Source: Thermaceae bacterium (GTDB lineage Bacteria; Deinococcota; Deinococci; Deinococcales; Marinithermaceae). Taken from it: DNA of 16,794 nucleotides. The stretch is from the NCBI GenBank assembly GCA_027023115.1, contig JALVWZ010000064.1, positions 1-16,794 of the forward strand, in the 5' to 3' direction. The position numbers and the translations under genes are program-made. This document shows, piece after piece, positions 13,500 to 16,794 of this stretch (position 1 is the first letter of the stretch; each line of letters opens with the position of its first letter). The notes beneath the pieces were generated by a model that worked only from the letters and a program-made list of their open reading frames with translations, was not told the origin of the DNA and searched no databases.

Positions 13500-15038
13500 T
13501 TACTTGGCCAGACCGTTGAAGCGCTTGGCGTGCAGCACGTAGCCGCCGCTGTCGTCTTCGCTCCAAACCACGATGGGGTTATCGTTGCCGTCGACGACGC
13601 AATCGAACTCGTATAGCTCCCGCGTAGGGTCCAGGTTTACGTTACCCGGAAGCGCGACCCAGGCCGAGCCGTCCCAGCGGGTTACGAGCAGGTTGGTGTT
13701 GGCACCGCCGGAGGCGCTATAGGCGATCACCGGATAGCCCGACGAGTCGAGAGCCATGGCCAGGTGGTAGCCGCTGGCGTTAACCAGATCGCTCGAGCCG
13801 AAGTTTTGCCAGGCGCTGCCGTCGTAGTACTTGGCGTAGATGCCGCTGCCGTTGGTCTGCTCGCGCCAAACCACCACCGGGTTACCGTCGGCGTTCAGTT
13901 CCATGTCCATGAAGGGGATGGAGTTGTCATCGGCGTGCTTGAGGGGGCCCGAGCCCAGGAAGCTGTCCGAGCCGATGTTCTTGACGTAAATGCCCTTGCC
14001 GCTGGCCGAGTTTTCTACCCAGGCGAGGATCATCTGGTTGCTCGAGTTTGTGGCGGCGGCAGGTATTAGGGCATCATTGGCTGCCGTGTGGTTATCGGGA
14101 TTGCTATTGAAAACCCAGCCAAAATTGGAGCTATATCCGCCGTGGTATACGTGCCAGGCGGTAGTTCCGGACACCGTGGACTGCTCCACGAATGCCACAG
14201 CGGGCTCGTCGTTGCCGTTGAGCGCGACTGCGGGACTGGTGGTGCTATCGGAATCCGTAAGGTCGAGGGCGGTATCGCTGCTGCCATAGGGTATCCACTG
14301 ACTGCCGTCCCAGTGGCGTACGAACACGTTGTTTTTGTTGGTGGCGTTGTATTCCACCCATGCCACCACGGGTTTGCCGGTCGAATCGAGCGCCAGGCGG
14401 GGCTTATGAGCATTGTCGCTGGACCCCGAGTTGAAGGGGGCGCCAATGCTCTCCCAGGCGCTGCCGTTCCAGCGGCGGACGGCGATGCGATAGCCTGCGG
14501 ACACGCCGTAATCGAAGGCAACCACCAGATTGCCGGCAGCGTCCATCGCCGCCGAGGGGTAATCGGAGTCGTCGCTGGAGTCAGCTTGTACGTAATCGCC
14601 CAGCATGACCCAGTCGGCGGCGGTGGTAAAGCTGAACGACGTGGTCAGACTGCCGCCGCTGCTGCCGGCCAGGCCGCTTATCTGCACGGTCAGGTTGGCC
14701 GGCAGGCTGGCGGGGGCGCTGGTCAGGGTCAGGGTCAGCGTCTTGCCGTCGGCCGAAAGCTCCTTGTCGTAGCCGAGGGCGGTGGAGCCGTCGAGCACCT
14801 TGACCGTGCTGGGGGTAACGGCGGCCGCGGTAACGGCGTTGTTGAAGGTCAGGGTTATCGCGTCGGCCAGCATGACGTTGCTGGCGTTGGCGGCCGGGGT
14901 GTGACCGGTCAGTTCCAGGGTGCTCCCGCCTCCAGTGCCGCCTCCCGAGCCGCCGCAGGCGGCCACGGCGAGCACCAGGGCTAGAGCCAGGGCAATGAGG
15001 GCCAGGTAACGCAGGTGAGCTGTGGTTTTCTTATGCAT
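13500..15038 (-). CDS. Secreted lipoprotein with Ig-like domain and seven-repeat beta-propeller
   Basis: A predicted surface lipoprotein of 512 residues. A basic N-terminus and hydrophobic stretch end in the lipobox LAVAAC, Cys28, followed by a GGSGGGTGGGS linker. Residues about 41-139 look like a bacterial Ig-like (Big_5/SbsA) domain: HTPAANASNV, ITLTFNNAV, LTVQISGLAG. Then come seven repeats of 35-45 residues at about 160, 211, 267, 324, 375, 423 and 475, each built on a xPxxALDxxGxPVVAWxE phrase; most continue with VRxWDGSAWxxxG. The last repeat lacks its final W-strand, which the WVMLGD segment near 143 could supply, closing a seven-bladed propeller. ATG 15038 is favoured because GGAG lies eight bases upstream; ATG 15044 is only two bases from it. 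Binding partner unknown. Confidence 0.85.
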   Translation of the reverse strand: MHKKTTAHLRYLALIALALALVLAVAACGGSGGGTGGGSTLELTGHTPAANASNVMLADAITLTFNNAVTAAAVTPSTVKVLDGSTALGYDKELSADGKTLTLTLTSAPASLPANLTVQISGLAGSSGGSLTTSFSFTTAADWVMLGDYVQADSSDDSDYPSAAMDAAGNLVVAFDYGVSAGYRIAVRRWNGSAWESIGAPFNSGSSDNAHKPRLALDSTGKPVVAWVEYNATNKNNVFVRHWDGSQWIPYGSSDTALDLTDSDSTTSPAVALNGNDEPAVAFVEQSTVSGTTAWHVYHGGYSSNFGWVFNSNPDNHTAANDALIPAAATNSSNQMILAWVENSASGKGIYVKNIGSDSFLGSGPLKHADDNSIPFMDMELNADGNPVVVWREQTNGSGIYAKYYDGSAWQNFGSSDLVNASGYHLAMALDSSGYPVIAYSASGGANTNLLVTRWDGSAWVALPGNVNLDPTRELYEFDCVVDGNDNPIVVWSEDDSGGYVLHAKRFNGLAK

Positions 15039-15129
15039 GGGCATCTCTCCAGTCGTCGTGGGGTGAGTCGTCGACTACATGAAAACACCGGCGAACCTGG
15101 CGGAAGCGTCCGCTTTTCCAAGACGACCC

Positions 15130-15135
15130 ATTATA
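15130..15135 (-). promoter_or_regulatory. -10 box for the lipoprotein gene
   Basis: A perfect TATAAT is read on the minus strand in the 118-bp gap after the gamma-glutamyltransferase gene. It would give a 5' leader of roughly 80-85 bases, which includes a small GCGGA/TCCGC hairpin (15100-15113). No good -35 hexamer is found at 16-18 bp. Confidence 0.45.
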
Positions 15136-15156
15136 GCCGGGGTGTTATTCATTTTG

Positions 15157-16584
15157 CTATTGTGCTGTAGATATGCCTGAGCCCTCGCGACGGGGGTCGC
15201 CTGCAACCAACCCGCTCAAGGAAACGGCGTGGACGCCGCCAAAGTAAAAGTCCTTTCGCGGCCACGGGTTCAACTCGAACTCGCTTCCTAGCAGGTTCAA
15301 GGTCGCGTCGTCGAGCCCCGGTTCTACTTCGAGGCGACCGTTTTCGTAGTGAATGCGCGGCGCCGTTACCGCCTCGCGCAAGCCGGCAAAGCCGGCGATC
15401 AGGTGCGCCGCCACCTGGAAGATGGCGGTGCGGATACGGCGCGAGCCGCCGGAGCCAAGGGCGTACACGTCGCCACCCGCTTCCAGCAGTGCCGGAGCCA
15501 TCATCGAGACCAGCGGCTCGCCCGGCGCCGGACGGGGCGCGCCCGGGGGCAGAACGTCGTCTTCTCCCAAAATGTTGTTGAGGAAGATGCCGGTGCCGGG
15601 GGCTACCAGGCCCGAGCCCTCGCCGCCGGTCACGGTCATGGCCAGTAGCCGGCCCTCGCGGTCGCGGATCGAGAGGTGGGTGGTGCCGCGGCGGTGCCCG
15701 GCGCCCTCGGCGACCCTGCGCATGGCGCGGGCCAGGCCCAGATAGTGGCGGGCCTCGTCCTCGCCGGCGTGGGGCTCGCTCGAGTAGGCGCCCAGCAGGT
15801 CGGCGACAGACTCACCGCCACGGGAGGGGCCGGGGGAGAAGCGCAGAGTTGCGCCGCCGGCTCCTGCTCTCGCGGCCTCGCTTTGCAAGGGCCGGGCGGC
15901 GGCCAGGTCGGCGGCGGTGAGCAGCCCGCCGCGCTCTTGCAGGTAGGCGGCCAGCATTTCGGCGTTCTTGCCTCCGTAGAAGGCAGCCGCACCTTTTACC
16001 GGAAGGCGCTTCAGGAAGTCGGCGTAGTCGGGGTTTTTGAGCGGTTCACCCTCCCGCAGCAGCCGGCCGGCGGGAGCGAAGAGGGCGCGGGCTTCGGGGG
16101 TAAGGGTCAGTATGGGCTCTATCAGGGTAAACAGGTAGGCCTGTAACCGCGAAAGGGGTACGCCCCTCGCGGCGGCGTCCACGGCGGGACCGGTCAGGCG
16201 CTCCAGCGGCAGCAGACCGCGTTGCGCGTGTGCTTGCAAAAGGCCGCGCAGGAGCACCGGCGTGGCCACCGAGGCCGCGCCGGCGTGGTAGACGCCCACC
16301 GCCCCGCCGTAATCAACGCGTACTTCGGTGGTCTTGCCGGCGGGTTTGGAATGCGCGCCCAGCCCAGGCATGCGGGCGAAGAAGTCGTGAAAAAGAACCT
16401 TACCGTCCGGCTCGCGGACGATCATCAGTCCGCCCCCGCCCAGAGTGGCGAGCACCGGTTCGGCTAGGGGTTGCACGAAGGCGGCGGCCACGGCAGCGTC
16501 GTAGGCGTTGCCACCATCCTCGAGCGCGTCGGCGGCGGTGCGCGCGGTTAGCGGGTGGCCGGCAGCCACGGCGTACATGGACAT
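15157..16584 (-). CDS. Gamma-glutamyltransferase-like N-terminal-nucleophile hydrolase
   Basis: A 475-residue member of the gamma-glutamyltransferase family, enzymes that cleave themselves and then transfer or hydrolyse gamma-glutamyl groups. The nucleophile would be Thr301 in GTTHLSIRD, giving a 300-residue large and a 175-residue small subunit. HPLTARTAADALEDGGNAYDAAVAAA and LGGGGLMI are the usual N-terminal features, and GSGGSRRIRT is the oxyanion-loop region. It is shorter than typical (about 530-580) and has no signal peptide. The loop normally reading RETAP is FARMPG, and the sequence between it and the middle is less canonical, so activity may differ. The start is ATG 16584; ATG 16578 would suit a leaderless transcript, since TATTCT (16586-16591) ends seven bases before it. 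Confidence 0.88.
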   Translation of the reverse strand: MSMYAVAAGHPLTARTAADALEDGGNAYDAAVAAAFVQPLAEPVLATLGGGGLMIVREPDGKVLFHDFFARMPGLGAHSKPAGKTTEVRVDYGGAVGVYHAGAASVATPVLLRGLLQAHAQRGLLPLERLTGPAVDAAARGVPLSRLQAYLFTLIEPILTLTPEARALFAPAGRLLREGEPLKNPDYADFLKRLPVKGAAAFYGGKNAEMLAAYLQERGGLLTAADLAAARPLQSEAARAGAGGATLRFSPGPSRGGESVADLLGAYSSEPHAGEDEARHYLGLARAMRRVAEGAGHRRGTTHLSIRDREGRLLAMTVTGGEGSGLVAPGTGIFLNNILGEDDVLPPGAPRPAPGEPLVSMMAPALLEAGGDVYALGSGGSRRIRTAIFQVAAHLIAGFAGLREAVTAPRIHYENGRLEVEPGLDDATLNLLGSEFELNPWPRKDFYFGGVHAVSLSGLVAGDPRREGSGISTAQ

Positions 16585-16669
16585 TAGAATACGTCAGCCT
16601 CGCCGGTCGGGGAGGTCATGGAACGTTTGGAAAGTGACAATGGATAGCATCCACCATGATCTCTAATTC

Positions 16670-16703
16670 GGTCCTGGACCCCAGCTTTCGCCGGGGTGAC
16701 GGG
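16670..16703. repeat. Hairpin repeat unit, inverse of the 6768-6800 copy
   Basis: GGTCCTGGACCCC-A-GCTTTCGC-C-GGGGTGAC can fold as an imperfect hairpin (16679-16696) with a TTTC loop. It matches the reverse complement of the left end of the 6768 element at 20 of 22 core bases. It lies upstream of the gamma-glutamyltransferase gene. Confidence 0.5.
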
Positions 16704-16771
16704 AGGTGGAGTCCGTGGCAGCCGAGGTACCGGAGTGGCATGGGCCAACTTCTCAACGACTGTAGTTTTCC
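16704..16771. other. Spacer between two repeat units
   Basis: This short stretch lies between two facing copies of repeat ends and shows no ORF, ribosome site or promoter that I can defend. Confidence 0.3.
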
Positions 16772-16794
16772 CTTCGTCATTCCAGCCAAGCGAG
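16772..16794. repeat. Start of a further repeat copy, cut by the window edge
   Basis: TTCGTCATTCCAGCCAAGCGAG matches the inverse of the right end of the 6768-6946 element: 16 of 18 bases against 6892-6909, and the TTCGTCAT.CCAGCCA core against 6921-6938. The copy probably continues past the window. Confidence 0.45.

Noticed and set aside
13287..13616. Possible small peptide gene divergent from the radical SAM gene
   Set aside because: This was considered as a RiPP precursor. It has no ribosome site and runs on into the antisense of the lipoprotein gene, and the sequence shows no leader or core pattern.
14088..14984. 298-codon plus-strand open frame opposite the lipoprotein gene
   Set aside because: Its Gly/Val-rich repeats mirror the propeller repeats of the true gene on the other strand.

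Overview
The window is bacterial chromosomal DNA. It is GC-rich (samples of the core genes run about 67-80% G+C) and densely coded. Shine-Dalgarno sites are weak, several GTG starts occur, and a few -10 boxes sit only 6-7 nt before a start codon, which suggests leaderless mRNAs. Together with the look of the HolA and TIGR04053-type radical SAM proteins, this points to the Deinococcota, probably the order Thermales. That placement is an inference from recalled family resemblance; no search was run. No rRNA, tRNA, CRISPR array, transposase or phage gene was recognised.

Layout. Bases 1-560 are a low-GC stretch (about 44% G+C over the first 300) with no convincing gene. It ends in a perfect 12-bp inverted repeat overlapping a -10-like box. 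Next is a plus-strand operon of three overlapping or abutting genes for an ABC-2 type exporter (one ATPase, two permeases). The arrangement resembles the viologen-exporter family, and the operon has lower GC than the genes to its right. Converging on it is a minus-strand operon: SAM methyltransferase, hemolysin III/PAQR membrane protein, undecaprenyl-diphosphatase UppP. A PLP-dependent trans-sulfuration enzyme is divergent from that operon. A 700-bp convergent gap (6658-7360) is packed with hairpins and repeats; one repeat family recurs at the right edge of the window.

From 7361 to 16584 every gene is on the minus strand. In transcription order they are: a gamma-glutamyltransferase-like protein; a lipoprotein with an Ig-like domain and a seven-repeat beta-propeller; a radical SAM/SPASM protein; DNA polymerase III delta (HolA); TldD; PmbA (TldE); and an M19 dipeptidase. 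tldD and pmbA overlap by 4 nt. Their likely promoter is leaderless and carries a TetR-style palindrome that includes the holA stop codon.

Functionally the window mixes housekeeping genes (HolA, UppP) with a concentration of peptide and amino-acid enzymes: TldD/PmbA protease, M19 dipeptidase, gamma-glutamyltransferase homologue and trans-sulfuration lyase. No clearly new multi-gene system is evident. The best leads are the two palindromic control sites, the dispersed repeats, the propeller lipoprotein, and the uncharacterised radical SAM/SPASM protein near TldD/PmbA.
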